A stretch of DNA of 64,000 nucleotides from Fibrella rubiginis (GCF_017353185.1 NZ_JAFMYV010000010.1:124001-188000), one strand, 5' to 3'; positions 25,197-34,930 are shown, counted from the stretch's first letter. Notes: a model not told the origin generated them from the sequence alone. Program-made: numbers and translations.

Positions 25197-28100
25197 TTAT
25201 AAATAATCTGCCGGGCCTTTGCCGAAACGTTGCTGGTATTGCTGTGAAAAATGACTCACCTGCAAAAAACCAACCTGGTGCGCTACCTGCTTCACCGATG
25301 ACACCTGCCGGGTTTCTAACAGCCGACGGGCCTGCCTGAACCGCGCTTCTGACACGTATTGGGCCGGGGTGAGGCCCGTGAGGCGTTTAACCGCCCGGTA
25401 AAACGTGCGTCGGCTCATGCTCAGTGCGTCGGCGAGGTCGTCGGCAACCAGACCGGCATGCCCAAGCTGGCTCTCGGTCAATGCCTCCAGTCGTTCCAGC
25501 CAGGCCAGGTCGTCTGCTGAAACAACCGGTGCGGCCAAGTCTGGCGGTTGGGAAGTCGTATATGCAGACGGCCCTGGCAACGGCTGGTCTACGGGTTCAA
25601 CCACCAACTGCCACTGCCGTTCGCGCTGATTGTGGAGCAGGGCCGTCACGCGGGCCGTGAGTTCGGCTTCGTGGAAAGGCTTGAGCAGGTAATCGTCTAC
25701 ACCCAGCCGCAGGGCGCGCAGCTTGTCGGCCATGTCGGTGCGGGCAGTCAGCATCATCACCGGAATAGTGCGGTGGATGGGGTGCTGTTTCAGGGCCTCC
25801 AGCAGTTGAAATCCATCCATCACGGGCATCATGATGTCGGCAATGATGAGTGCAGGAGGCGTTGTCAACTCCGCCAGCAGGGTCAGCGCGGCCTGCCCGT
25901 GCGCGGCCGTCAGCACCTGCAACGAGGACGACAGCACAGTGGTCAGGTAGGCGCGCAGGTCCACGTTATCTTCTACCAGCAGCACGGTGTCTTCGGCATG
26001 CAGCGTAGGCTCGGTGGCGGCATTGCGGGCCGGGTGGGTTAATAAAATGCCTTCAGTAGCCTTCCGGACCAGGCTGGATGGTTGGTTCTGTGCCTGCGCT
26101 TCAGCAAGAACATCAACCGGCACCGCCACCGTAAACAGGCTACCCTTCCCCCAGTCGCTTTCTGCCGAGATAGTGCCCTGCATGAGTCGTACCAATTCCT
26201 GGCAAAGGGCCAACCCAATGCCCGTGCCCCCTTCCAGCGGCGCGTTGGGCTGGTTGGTCTGGAAATACCGCTCGAATACGTGGGGTAAATCCTGGGGGTG
26301 AATGCCGCGCCCGGTGTCCTGCACCTGCCACCGCAAGCGGCCCATTGTGCAGGCTGCTTTTAGCACCACCGTGCCACCCGGCGGGGTAAACTTGCTGGCA
26401 TTAGACAACAGGTTTTGTACCACCTGCTTCACCTTACCGGCATCTACAACCACCGTCAACGGCTCGTCGAGGGCCAGATCCAGCTTAAACGTGATGCCCA
26501 GTTGCTGAGCCTGCAGGTCAAACGGCAACGCACAATCCTGAAAAAACTGCCGCAGCCGAACGGGTTGCGGCTGCAGCAGGAGTTTACCTGCTTCCAGCTT
26601 GGTCAGGTCCAGCAATTCATTCACCAGACCCAGCAACTGATGAGCACTCTGGCTGGCAGTCTGAATGAGCTGTTCATCGTGGGCATCTACCTGTTTCCGG
26701 TTCATAATACTGCTCAACGGCCCCATTACCAGCGTCAATGGCGTACGCAACTCGTGCGACACGTTGGCGAAAAAGCGCGTCTTGGCCTGATCCAGTTGCT
26801 GAAGTTCTTCGGCCTGCCGCTGGCGCAGTGCCAGTTCGTGGCGCTCGCGGGTGCGGGTGGTGCTGAACCGGATGACGCCCACCAGCCCCGATCCCAGCAG
26901 CAGCGCATAGAGGGCGTAGGCCCATCCATTGGCCCAAAACGGCGGGTGGATCACCACGCTCAATTCCTTCACCTGCCTGCTCCATTGCCCGGCCGAGTTG
27001 GCCGCATTCACCCGGAGTGTATAGGTGCCGGGAGGCAGTTTGGTGTAGCTGGCTGCCGGCTGTCTGCTCACCGTCCAGTCGGTATCATACCCCCGGAGCT
27101 GGTAGCGGTACGTTACGCGGTCAGGCTGGTGGTAGTTGAGGGCTGTAAAGGTTACGGTCAGGTAGTTCTGGTCGTGGGTCAGACTCAGTTCGGGCAAGGT
27201 GTTGAGGGGTTTCGCCAGTGGGGTATGTGGCCCAAACTGATCAATGACCTGGTTATTGATGGCAAGGCCCGTTAACGCCACAACGGGTTTGGTCGTGTCT
27301 GGTTTTATCTGCGCCGGGTCAAACAGTACCCAGCCTTTTACGCCCCCAAATGCCAGCCTGCCGTTGGGCAAACGCAGGTGGTGAAACCGGTTGAATTCGT
27401 TGCCCGGCAACCCGTCCGATACGTCGAGCGTGAGCACGTCATGCGTGCGGGGATTGAACCGGCACAGTCCCCGGTTGGTGCTCAGCCAGAGATAGCCCTG
27501 TTTATCGGGCATGATGGAATAGACAACGTTGTTGGGCAAACCCTGTGCCGTGGTGAAGATGCGGTACCGATCCGTTCGTTTGTTGAAACAGATCAGCCCG
27601 TCGTAGCTGCTGATCCAGAGCAGGTCAGGATCAGTTGGGTCGCCAATGATATCGAGCAGATGCGTCTTCGTTTCCACACCAGATCCGTTGGTGAACCGAA
27701 TGAACCGGTGTTGCCCGGTTGCCCGGTCGTATCGTAGTAGCCCGTGGCTAATCGTGCTGATCCACAGTGCGTTAAGGTCAGCTAGTAAGTCGTTGGTTAT
27801 CAACTGATTGCCTGCCGCCGCCGGGTCGTGCAGTAAACCAAAGGGCATTTTCCAGCGATGCGCGAGCGTATCGAGCAACAACGGTATGCCATTGGCCGTG
27901 ACGGCCCACAGGGCACCGTCTGGCGCAACAGACAGGCCATGTAACTCCCCGCTGTCCCCCAGATGGTACTGGGCGTTGACAGCCACCATGTGCTGAACCG
28001 CCCTGGTGCGCGGATTGTAGCGGGCTGCTTCATTGCCCAGACAGAGCCACAGCCTGCCCTGCTGATCGTAGTCGGAACGGAGTAGGTAAGACGACTGGAG

Positions 28101-29309
28101 CATAGGGTTGTTGAACGACCAGTGAAACAGCCCCGGCAACGAAAGCCCCAGGCCGAGTTTGAGGGCGTCGGCGCAAAAGGTGGTTTCGTAGGCAAAGGGC
28201 AGCAGACGCACCGCCGCCAGATCGATCTGATGCAGCCCCTGCGTATTGGCCCCCAGCCAGACCACACCCGACCGCGCCTTGCACAAAGCTGTGCAGCTGA
28301 GTTTGTTAATGGGTTGGTCGGTGGGCGGTTCGTAATGCCAGACCGGTACCAAGCCCTGATTGTCGGTGTAGTAGTAGAGCGTTGGGCCAACCTGCACATA
28401 GGCTATGCCGTCGCTGCCCCGGCAAAGCCAGGGGTGAACCTCGGGTTGGTCGTTACCGAGTGGAATGGACCGGATGGTGGCCGGATGGTGCGGGTCAACG
28501 ATGTAGAGATTGCGGCGGTCGTTGAACATCAGGTCGCCGTTATCGCGTAGTACCGTACCCACCCGGCTCCATATCTGTGCGCTTGCCCGCAGATCGGTCA
28601 TGGGCATGGTGAACCGCGTCGACTGCACCGTTACGTGGCCATTGCCGGTGGGGTAACTTAGCCGGTCGAGTCCCGTTAGTGAGATCGCCCAGATGTTGCC
28701 CTCCCGGTCTTCCATCACCGCCCGCGTTGTGTCGTTCAGTAGCCCGGTTGTGGCCCGCCGGTACCGCATAAAGGACTGCCGATGAACGTTATAATGGAAA
28801 ACCCCCTGATTGGTAATCATACCCCACAGGTTGCCCCGGCGGTCTATATGTAGCGACGCTTTTATGGGCAATCCGGCCAGGGCACGGGTTAGTTTCGGGA
28901 AGTGAGTACACTGACCTGTGCGGGTGTTAAGCCGGTCGAACTCGCCGCTGTCATAGCGGAGCCAAATCTCGTTAGGCCCCCCTTTTTCCAGTAAAATAAT
29001 TGTGTTGCTCAGCGGCGAGGCAGGGTTGTCGGCCCGGTGATAAAACGGCACCATCTGCTGGCCGTCGTAGCGAGCCAATCCCCCCAGGGTAGCTACCCAG
29101 ATAAAGCCATCATCGTCCTCTACAATGCCGGAAACAAAGGCCTGTGGTAACCCCTGTTCAACATCAATGACTTTATGCGGGTGGCTGCTCAATAGCGCCT
29201 CAGCGACCTGCCCATAGACTGGGTTCCACAAATTGAAGAGAAGGCAGCAAAACCATTGAATAAACCGTTGTTGGCCATTACACAATAGCCAAAAAGAACT
29301 TCTGATCAT
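25197..29309 (-). CDS. Hybrid two-component system sensor/regulator (HTCS)
   Basis: Single protein that senses a periplasmic ligand and activates genes, here probably the neighbouring SusC/SusD/GH43 locus. 1370 residues. In order: signal peptide or anchor (to about 34), two-component propeller repeats (about 50-680; for example GFIWVATLGGLARYDG and GYLWLSTNRGLCRFNPRT), Y_Y_Y domain (about 715-785), membrane segment (about 800-820), HisKA with phospho-acceptor His in FFANVSHELRTPL (about 850), HATPase (LLSNASKFTPPGGTV; DTGRGIHPQDL), receiver domain with phosphorylated Asp in IIADIMMPVMDGF (about 1157), and a C-terminal AraC-type HTH (LSMSRRTFYRAVKRLTGLTP and the second helix pair to 1370). All catalytic motifs appear intact. 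Confidence 0.93.
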   Translation of the reverse strand: MIRSSFWLLCNGQQRFIQWFCCLLFNLWNPVYGQVAEALLSSHPHKVIDVEQGLPQAFVSGIVEDDDGFIWVATLGGLARYDGQQMVPFYHRADNPASPLSNTIILLEKGGPNEIWLRYDSGEFDRLNTRTGQCTHFPKLTRALAGLPIKASLHIDRRGNLWGMITNQGVFHYNVHRQSFMRYRRATTGLLNDTTRAVMEDREGNIWAISLTGLDRLSYPTGNGHVTVQSTRFTMPMTDLRASAQIWSRVGTVLRDNGDLMFNDRRNLYIVDPHHPATIRSIPLGNDQPEVHPWLCRGSDGIAYVQVGPTLYYYTDNQGLVPVWHYEPPTDQPINKLSCTALCKARSGVVWLGANTQGLHQIDLAAVRLLPFAYETTFCADALKLGLGLSLPGLFHWSFNNPMLQSSYLLRSDYDQQGRLWLCLGNEAARYNPRTRAVQHMVAVNAQYHLGDSGELHGLSVAPDGALWAVTANGIPLLLDTLAHRWKMPFGLLHDPAAAGNQLITNDLLADLNALWISTISHGLLRYDRATGQHRFIRFTNGSGVETKTHLLDIIGDPTDPDLLWISSYDGLICFNKRTDRYRIFTTAQGLPNNVVYSIMPDKQGYLWLSTNRGLCRFNPRTHDVLTLDVSDGLPGNEFNRFHHLRLPNGRLAFGGVKGWVLFDPAQIKPDTTKPVVALTGLAINNQVIDQFGPHTPLAKPLNTLPELSLTHDQNYLTVTFTALNYHQPDRVTYRYQLRGYDTDWTVSRQPAASYTKLPPGTYTLRVNAANSAGQWSRQVKELSVVIHPPFWANGWAYALYALLLGSGLVGVIRFSTTRTRERHELALRQRQAEELQQLDQAKTRFFANVSHELRTPLTLVMGPLSSIMNRKQVDAHDEQLIQTASQSAHQLLGLVNELLDLTKLEAGKLLLQPQPVRLRQFFQDCALPFDLQAQQLGITFKLDLALDEPLTVVVDAGKVKQVVQNLLSNASKFTPPGGTVVLKAACTMGRLRWQVQDTGRGIHPQDLPHVFERYFQTNQPNAPLEGGTGIGLALCQELVRLMQGTISAESDWGKGSLFTVAVPVDVLAEAQAQNQPSSLVRKATEGILLTHPARNAATEPTLHAEDTVLLVEDNVDLRAYLTTVLSSSLQVLTAAHGQAALTLLAELTTPPALIIADIMMPVMDGFQLLEALKQHPIHRTIPVMMLTARTDMADKLRALRLGVDDYLLKPFHEAELTARVTALLHNQRERQWQLVVEPVDQPLPGPSAYTTSQPPDLAAPVVSADDLAWLERLEALTESQLGHAGLVADDLADALSMSRRTFYRAVKRLTGLTPAQYVSEARFRQARRLLETRQVSSVKQVAHQVGFLQVSHFSQQYQQRFGKGPADYL

Positions 29310-29593
29310 GGCTTCATCAATAAGCCCATAATGCTACCTGAATTAAGCATATATATCAACTAGATTTATTAGTTGGCTACGTTAGGGCCAGCCTTGTTGA
29401 TTGATCGGTGGTTGATTGGCGTGAGTTGGTTATCAAGGTTGCACGATCTGATCTATTTGGTTGATATATTTAGAATTAGAATAATAAGAAATTATATTTT
29501 ATAAAGAATGTTTGCCAGTAACAAGCTAGTTATTAGCGTTTTACTTTTTTGCGAGTATAATTTTGCACTGTAAACCAAAAACGTAATCAAGAT
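29310..29593 (+). promoter_or_regulatory. AT-rich divergent promoter region
   Basis: About 284 bases between the HTCS gene and the CBM48-like gene, clearly AT-rich. TAATTTTG at 29558-29565 fits the -7 consensus, 29 bases before the ATG at 29594. A short stem (CAACTA, 7-base loop, TAGTTG) lies near 29358. No ORF is seen. Confidence 0.45.
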
Positions 29594-29902
29594 ATGGCCA
29601 TTGCCAAACAGTTTCTGAAAAGTAAGCCTGTTGCCAAAGTAACGTTTGAACTTCCCGCCGAAGCGGTCAATGGTGCGAAGGTTGTTTCGCTTGTTGGCGA
29701 GTTCAATAACTGGGACGTAAATGCCCAGCCGCTGAAGAAGCAGAAAGATGGTTCGTTTAAAGCCACCGTCGAATTGCCCATCGGCACCGAGTACCAGTAT
29801 CGCTTTGTCATCGACGGCACGACCTGGGAAAACGACTGGGCCGCCGACAAATACGTAGCCAGCCCTATCTCGGTAGAAGAGAACTCGGTGGTGGTATTGT
29901 AA
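29594..29902 (+). CDS. Small stand-alone CBM48 / isoamylase-N-like (AMPK-beta type) protein
   Basis: A 102-residue protein made of a single early-set beta-sandwich. The match is KVVSLVGEFNNWDVNAQPLKK, then DGSFKATVELPIGTEYQYRF and VIDGTTWENDW, the glycogen-binding pattern of CBM48 and AMPK-beta domains, including the tryptophans expected to stack on sugar rings. No signal peptide, so it is probably cytoplasmic. No catalytic domain is attached. In Bacteroidota such small proteins are annotated as isoamylase early-set domain proteins; a role in glycogen or starch binding is inference. It has its own promoter-like box and a 43-bp perfect hairpin directly after it. Confidence 0.8.
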   Translation: MAIAKQFLKSKPVAKVTFELPAEAVNGAKVVSLVGEFNNWDVNAQPLKKQKDGSFKATVELPIGTEYQYRFVIDGTTWENDWAADKYVASPISVEENSVVVL

Positions 29903-29903
29903 G

Positions 29904-30003
29904 CGCTAAGACGTACGAGTCAAGAAACAAGAATGGCTTCGCTGATGCACCAAGTGGTATATCAGCGAAGCCATTCTTGTTTCTTGACTCGTACGTCTTA
30001 GCG
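29904..30003. terminator. 43-bp perfect inverted repeat between convergent genes
   Basis: Arms 29904-29946 and 29961-30003 are exact reverse complements over 43 bp with a 14-base loop. The left arm starts 2 bases after the CBM48-like stop and the right arm ends 2 bases before the TIM-barrel stop, so it fills the whole gap between two convergent genes. It has no long T run. It likely acts as a barrier or stabiliser for both mRNA ends. Confidence 0.85.
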
Positions 30004-30004
30004 T

Positions 30005-30952
30005 TTAAACCGCAAAACTATCCGAATCCAGATACGCCTTGATCAGCGCCATCTCGCCGGCGGTACCAGTCTGTGATTTGCCGTGCTCCATACCGAAAAT
30101 GAACGATCGGTTGGTGGCTTTGGCTTTGTCGTAGACGTGCTTGAAAATGTTTTTATAGTTAATCTCGCCCGTGGTTGGCTCGTTCCGTCCGGGGTTATCG
30201 CCAATCTGGAAATACCCGATCTCATCCCACGCCCAGTCGATGTGCGGGATAATGTGCCCTTCGTTTTTCTGCATGTGGTAGATGTCGAAAAGGCTTTTGC
30301 AGGCAGGGCTGTTTACCGCCCGGCAGATTTCATAGGTCTGATCAGACGTGCGCAGGAAGAGATTTGGCGTATCGCTGAGGGCCTCCAGCACCATCACCAG
30401 ACCCGCCGGAGCCAATATGTCGGCACCCCGACGCAGGGCATCAATGACATTGCCGGTCTGAATGCCAATAGGCAGGTTTCGCTCAAAATCGCCAGGTACA
30501 ACGGTCATAAATTTGGCGTTGCAGCGCTTGGCTGTGTCAACGGCACGCTTGCAGCCGTTCAGGAAGATGTCGATGTAGTCCTTCTTACCAGCCGCCAGGG
30601 TGTTTTGACCGTTACCCCCTTTATCGACCACAAAAACGCCCATCTTGATGCCCAGGCGGGCCATTTCGGCGCCCATCTTTTCCTGTAGCGCCGGGTCGCG
30701 GCCCATCATGCCGTTGTCTTCAAAGGCCGTGAAGCCCTGGTCGGCCATGAATTTAAGCTGGTCGATGGGGTCTTTACCCGCGCTGTTCTCGAACATCCCG
30801 ATATGCGGAGCATAGTCGAGCTTGAACTTGTTTTTGCCGACGGTGACAGGGGCTGCTGAAGCTGGATTAGCCGCCTGCACAGCCGATACACCCGCAAGGG
30901 TTGCGCCCGTGGTGGCAAGGGCTGTTTTTAAAAAATCACGACGTTGGGTCAT
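30005..30952 (-). CDS. Sugar-isomerase-like TIM-barrel protein with Tat signal
   Basis: Xylose-isomerase-like (AP endonuclease 2 superfamily) protein similar to hydroxypyruvate isomerase, 315 residues from the second Met (MTQRRDFLKT). The N-terminus has a twin-arginine motif RRDFLK and an Ala-rich hydrophobic stretch ending SAVQAA, so it is exported folded. Candidate metal-binding acids occur in MVLEALSD, FDIYHMQ and FGMEHGKS, in the order seen in hydroxypyruvate isomerase. The gene is last in a tight minus-strand run with the Rpn-like and PVC-cytochrome genes. Together with the DUF1080 protein at 37.4 kb, it suggests metabolism of oxidised sugars in the periplasm. The exact reaction is unknown. 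Confidence 0.8.
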   Translation of the reverse strand: MTQRRDFLKTALATTGATLAGVSAVQAANPASAAPVTVGKNKFKLDYAPHIGMFENSAGKDPIDQLKFMADQGFTAFEDNGMMGRDPALQEKMGAEMARLGIKMGVFVVDKGGNGQNTLAAGKKDYIDIFLNGCKRAVDTAKRCNAKFMTVVPGDFERNLPIGIQTGNVIDALRRGADILAPAGLVMVLEALSDTPNLFLRTSDQTYEICRAVNSPACKSLFDIYHMQKNEGHIIPHIDWAWDEIGYFQIGDNPGRNEPTTGEINYKNIFKHVYDKAKATNRSFIFGMEHGKSQTGTAGEMALIKAYLDSDSFAV

Positions 30953-30980
30953 CATGGAGAAGGTTTAGGATGGTTTGGTA

Positions 30981-31808
30981 TTACGTGTTGGCAAGCTGCC
31001 GGGCAATAGCTTGTACGTGTTCTACAGACACTTCAGCAACTTCAGCAATTTGCTCATCATTAAGCAGTCCTTTGTGCAGAAGATTTTTAATGAGCAGATC
31101 TTTCTCTTCACCTCTGCCCTGCTCAATGCCTCGCTCAATGCCCTGCTTAAAGCGAATATCAGTTTCTAAATCATATACCAGCGCCATCTTTTCGGAAATC
31201 TTGATTGTCAGTTCCTGCAAATTACGCAGATTGGAAAGTATTTCGAGTTGCTTGATGTAGCGTTTTAAGCGCAGTGAACGAGGTACCAGTTGCTCTAGCT
31301 TTATAACAACAGCCGCTAAGACATAGTCGGCTCTATCCTGCTTAAAATCGCCAAGTACAGTTAGCAGCACTTCTTCTGGAATTGACGAGTTTAGAAACAG
31401 ATGGTAATCTACTTCAGACGCGTTAATCAGCTCATATCTAAACGAAAGTGTATCATGAAAGAGATGTGATCTCATCATTGACATCCCCTCGCCAATGTAG
31501 AATACGTACTGCTTTACGGGCAGGTGATATTTCCTGTAAAGCATGGCATAGTATTCCAACATCCGCTCCTGCATTTCGTCATCATCCTTTGTCTGAAACT
31601 CAAAGTGTAAGATATAATTGTCCGCTTCGTTTGGATGAATCACCTTTTTGAGAAAGTCCGGTTTACGCTCGATAGTCTGATGCAGGTCATCGGGAATTTC
31701 TTCCAAAGCTGGGATAGTCAGGTTAAGCAGTCGGTTGGCCAATGGCACAACCAACTGCTCGATGTTTTCTCGAAAAATCCGGTCATAGGACTTGGTCTTC
31801 CTCGCCAT
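30981..31808 (-). CDS. Rpn-family / PD-(D/E)XK nuclease-like protein
   Basis: 275-residue protein of the PDDEXK_2 / recombination-promoting nuclease (Rpn/YhgA-like) group. N-terminal features: KSYDRIFRENIEQLVVPLANRL, the nuclease-core strand YILHFEFQTKDD (E-x-Q-T-K in place of the usual E-x-K), and MLEYYAMLYRKYHLPVKQYVFYIG. The C-terminus has a GIERGIEQGRGEEK stretch typical of this group, followed by a short helix-turn-helix-like segment (LLNDEQIAEVAEVSVEHVQAIA). The gene is more AT-rich than its neighbours. It lies 5 bases after the cytochrome stop and 28 bases before the TIM-barrel start, inside what otherwise looks like a metabolic operon. Role unknown; E. coli homologues promote RecA-independent recombination. 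Confidence 0.75.
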   Translation of the reverse strand: MARKTKSYDRIFRENIEQLVVPLANRLLNLTIPALEEIPDDLHQTIERKPDFLKKVIHPNEADNYILHFEFQTKDDDEMQERMLEYYAMLYRKYHLPVKQYVFYIGEGMSMMRSHLFHDTLSFRYELINASEVDYHLFLNSSIPEEVLLTVLGDFKQDRADYVLAAVVIKLEQLVPRSLRLKRYIKQLEILSNLRNLQELTIKISEKMALVYDLETDIRFKQGIERGIEQGRGEEKDLLIKNLLHKGLLNDEQIAEVAEVSVEHVQAIARQLANT

Positions 31809-31813
31809 GCAAC

Positions 31814-34800
31814 CTATTTTTTCTTCAACGTGCTCAGGTATTCGACCAGATCTACCAATTCGGGGGTGGTCATGGCTTCCTGGAGGCCCGATGGCATCAT
31901 AGAGGATTCTATCTTTTTCGTCGACACCACGTTAGCGGTTTTGTAATTCTGCACCAAGCCACCGGGAAATTTCATTTGCAGGTCGGTCTCGGTTTTGCTG
32001 GAAATAATGCCCGTCATGGTGCTGCCATCTTTGAACTTCACCTCATAGCCTTCGTAGCCGAAGCTAATGCCTGCATCGGGGTGAATGATGGCCAGATATT
32101 GCCCGTCTTTACCCAGTTTTGAGCCAATTTCGGATAATTTCGGGCCGAAATCCATGCCTTCGCCGTTGACCTGGTGGCAAACTGAGCAGTTGTTTTTATA
32201 GACCAACTGCCCCCGCTTGGCATCACCGTTCATGGCAAGCAGTTCAGTCACGCTAGGTAGTTTTTTCGCCGCCGCTGTAGGGGCTACATCGAGGTATTTG
32301 GCGGCTTCGGTTTTCACGCTCTTCCGCCAGGCGTAAGCCACGCCCTGGTTGGCTGCCACTTTCAATTCGCCTTTTAGCTGGCCGGACTTAAGCAGTTCGA
32401 GCACCATGTCTTCCCCATCCTGACTGCCACCTAGCGATCGGGTAGCCTCGCGCCGGATAGCCATGGGCCGATTTTCGTCCAGGGCTACCGATTTTAGGAT
32501 AGCCAGCGAGGCGGCACTACCCACCCGGCGCAGAGCCGCAATCATGTTCATGGCCGCGTCGGCGTTAGCCGAGGCATCGGACCGTCCGTTGATCGTTTCC
32601 ATAACTAGATCGGCTCCTTTCTGCTGCATCAACAGTTTGGCCGCCTCGCGGCCAATGTTGTCGTTGGGCTTAAGAATGGCCAGTTGCCGCAGCCGCGTGT
32701 TTTCTGTGGCGGGTTCGTAGCGTTGCACAAGCTCGATGTATTCAGCAGTGCCGTATGACTGGTCAAGCAACTGTTGCAGCGCCTGCGTAGCAGAGGGACT
32801 GCTTTTAACAAATGCCGGGTCGAGGTGGCGCAGTGCGAGTTTTGTAATGGCCTCATTATGCTGTTGGCTAATGAGTTGCAGCAGGGCATTCGACTTCTCG
32901 ACGCCGCCGGGGTTAAAATCAAAGGCCCGAAAATACCGGAGCCGGTCGTCCAGTGGCACCGTTGTTTCGCCCGCCAGTTTGGCCAATAGGGGTACCGAGG
33001 CGGCAGTACGCGCCCGCCAAACCACATCGCGCCCACCAGCGTTGGCGAGGGGGTCGTTGTTCACCTGCTTGAGATAAGCGGCATAATAGGCATCCCACTG
33101 ATTGTCGGCACCAATGCCCAGAGCCTCCAGATACCAGCGGTCTTTGCCGTCATGCTGTGCAGCCAACTGCGCCCACAGGCCCGGTGCCTCCGGCGACGTG
33201 TTGCGGCGAAGAGCAATGGCACATTCCCGACGTACCTGCGGATCTTTGTCATTAACCAATTGCTTCACCGCTCCGATCACCTCGCCTTTATTCTCGCGGA
33301 TAGCCCGAAGCGCCGTGATCCGAATATCGGGGTTGGCATCTTTTAAGGCCATATCGGTGTATTTTTTGCCCCCGCCTGGCAGTTGGCTCAGCAGCCACAA
33401 CGCGCGGGCTTTCATGCGTGGCGATCCGGCGTTCTGGTTGGTGGCTGACTCATAAAGTTTGGCTAATGGCTTCTCGGCCTTATCGCCCAGGTTATGCAGG
33501 GCCGTCCAGCCCATATAGCGCACCGACATGTTGGGACTTTGCAGCGCCGAGATGGCCCCATCGACCGTAGAGACGTCGGTTTTGGGCACCGACCAGGCGG
33601 CGTTTTGTGGGGCAAGCCGGAAGATTCGACCCCGATCCTGATCCCCCGCCTGATGCCCTCCCACGCCGGGGTCATACCAGTCGGCCACCATCAGTGACCC
33701 GTCTGGTGCCACGCACACGTCTGACGGACGGAACCACTGATCGCGCACCCCTTCCACCAGGTTATTGATCGTGGCCGTGTAGCCCGCGCCTGATTTCTCC
33801 ACCGGGTACGACCGCACCACGTTTGGCCCGGCGTCGCAGTGGATAATCTGATTCTGGTAACGGGCGGGCAGCAAATTGCCTTCATAGACGATGATGCCCG
33901 TGGGCGACCCGGCTCCCGTTTGCAACAGGTTAGGTACTACGCCGGGGTCGTTCAGGTGCCAGTGGCGCAGGGGAATGGTTTTCTCCATGTTGGTTCGGTT
34001 GGCGCTCCAGCCCGCGCCGGTCATCTCATCGGTGTAGCCATAATTGCCATACTCCATCACGTAGTTGATGCGTACGCCCTTGTTGCCGTCGTCGTCGTTG
34101 TCGCTTTGCCAGAGGGTGCCGTAGGAGTCAATGGCTACCTCGAAATTATTGCGGAAATTCTGGCCCAGCACCTCCATCTCACTGCCGTCGGGGTTACAGC
34201 GGAACACCATGCCCTGCCGGTAGCTGTTCTTGTCGATGGCCTTGCCCGTGTTGCGGTCGAAGATGGGCTTGCCGTTTTTGTCCTGAATTTGCCGACCCTC
34301 GTTGCCAAAGTTAAAATACCACTTACCGTCGGGACCAAACACAAAAGCGTGCATGCCGTGGTCGTGCTGATCGCCACTGAGACCGGTAAACAGGATCTCT
34401 TTTTTATCGGCCTTATCGTCGCCGTCGGTATCCGTAAACACCCAGACATTGGGGCTGTCGGAGATAATGACTTTGTTGCCCTGCACCCAGATGCCCAGCG
34501 GCGATTGCAGTTCGGGACCCTGATAAAATACCTTGCTCACGTCGGCTTTACCGTCGCCGTTTTGGTCTTCCAGAATCACCACACGGTCGCCTTCGGTGTG
34601 GGTAGGATTACCGTTGACGGCGGGGCGATAGTTATACGCCTCGCACACCCATACTCGCCCCCGCGCGTCAACATCGATGTTGGTGGGGTTCTTAAGCATC
34701 GGCTCAGCCGCAAACAGCGACGCCTGCAAATCGGGGGCTACCTGAAGACTGGCTACGGCGTTTTTAGGGTCGTGCTTGTCGTCGTCGGAGAGGGTGGCGA

Positions 34801-34930
34801 AAAAGCGATTCAGAAACGGAGCCGACGCCCGGCCAAGGTCGCGGTTGAGATAGGCCCCCATAAACAGGCTACCCGTAAGGACGCCAGCGGTAAGGACGGC
34901 GACGGTACGGTGTCTGATAGTCCGTTTCAT
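31814..34930 (-). CDS. PVC-type membrane-bound dehydrogenase with HEAT repeats and cytochrome c domain
   Basis: About 1038 residues from the Met at 34930 (MKRTIRHRTVAVLTAG); five more codons are possible upstream. A hydrophobic signal or anchor (9-27) is followed by a beta-propeller dehydrogenase-like domain (about 55-450; repeats such as NPTNIDVDARGRVWVCEAYN and VAPDGSLMVADWYDPG). Next come HEAT-like helical repeats (about 465-860) and a C-terminal haem-binding domain with CSVCH (about residue 915) and distal Met candidates in ESSMMPSGL. This architecture, first noted in Planctomycetes-Verrucomicrobia genomes, is common in Cytophagales. It is thought to oxidise sugars or alcohols in the periplasm and pass electrons to the haem; substrate unknown. 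It is first in an operon with the Rpn-like and TIM-barrel genes. Confidence 0.85.
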   Translation of the reverse strand: MKRTIRHRTVAVLTAGVLTGSLFMGAYLNRDLGRASAPFLNRFFATLSDDDKHDPKNAVASLQVAPDLQASLFAAEPMLKNPTNIDVDARGRVWVCEAYNYRPAVNGNPTHTEGDRVVILEDQNGDGKADVSKVFYQGPELQSPLGIWVQGNKVIISDSPNVWVFTDTDGDDKADKKEILFTGLSGDQHDHGMHAFVFGPDGKWYFNFGNEGRQIQDKNGKPIFDRNTGKAIDKNSYRQGMVFRCNPDGSEMEVLGQNFRNNFEVAIDSYGTLWQSDNDDDGNKGVRINYVMEYGNYGYTDEMTGAGWSANRTNMEKTIPLRHWHLNDPGVVPNLLQTGAGSPTGIIVYEGNLLPARYQNQIIHCDAGPNVVRSYPVEKSGAGYTATINNLVEGVRDQWFRPSDVCVAPDGSLMVADWYDPGVGGHQAGDQDRGRIFRLAPQNAAWSVPKTDVSTVDGAISALQSPNMSVRYMGWTALHNLGDKAEKPLAKLYESATNQNAGSPRMKARALWLLSQLPGGGKKYTDMALKDANPDIRITALRAIRENKGEVIGAVKQLVNDKDPQVRRECAIALRRNTSPEAPGLWAQLAAQHDGKDRWYLEALGIGADNQWDAYYAAYLKQVNNDPLANAGGRDVVWRARTAASVPLLAKLAGETTVPLDDRLRYFRAFDFNPGGVEKSNALLQLISQQHNEAITKLALRHLDPAFVKSSPSATQALQQLLDQSYGTAEYIELVQRYEPATENTRLRQLAILKPNDNIGREAAKLLMQQKGADLVMETINGRSDASANADAAMNMIAALRRVGSAASLAILKSVALDENRPMAIRREATRSLGGSQDGEDMVLELLKSGQLKGELKVAANQGVAYAWRKSVKTEAAKYLDVAPTAAAKKLPSVTELLAMNGDAKRGQLVYKNNCSVCHQVNGEGMDFGPKLSEIGSKLGKDGQYLAIIHPDAGISFGYEGYEVKFKDGSTMTGIISSKTETDLQMKFPGGLVQNYKTANVVSTKKIESSMMPSGLQEAMTTPELVDLVEYLSTLKKK

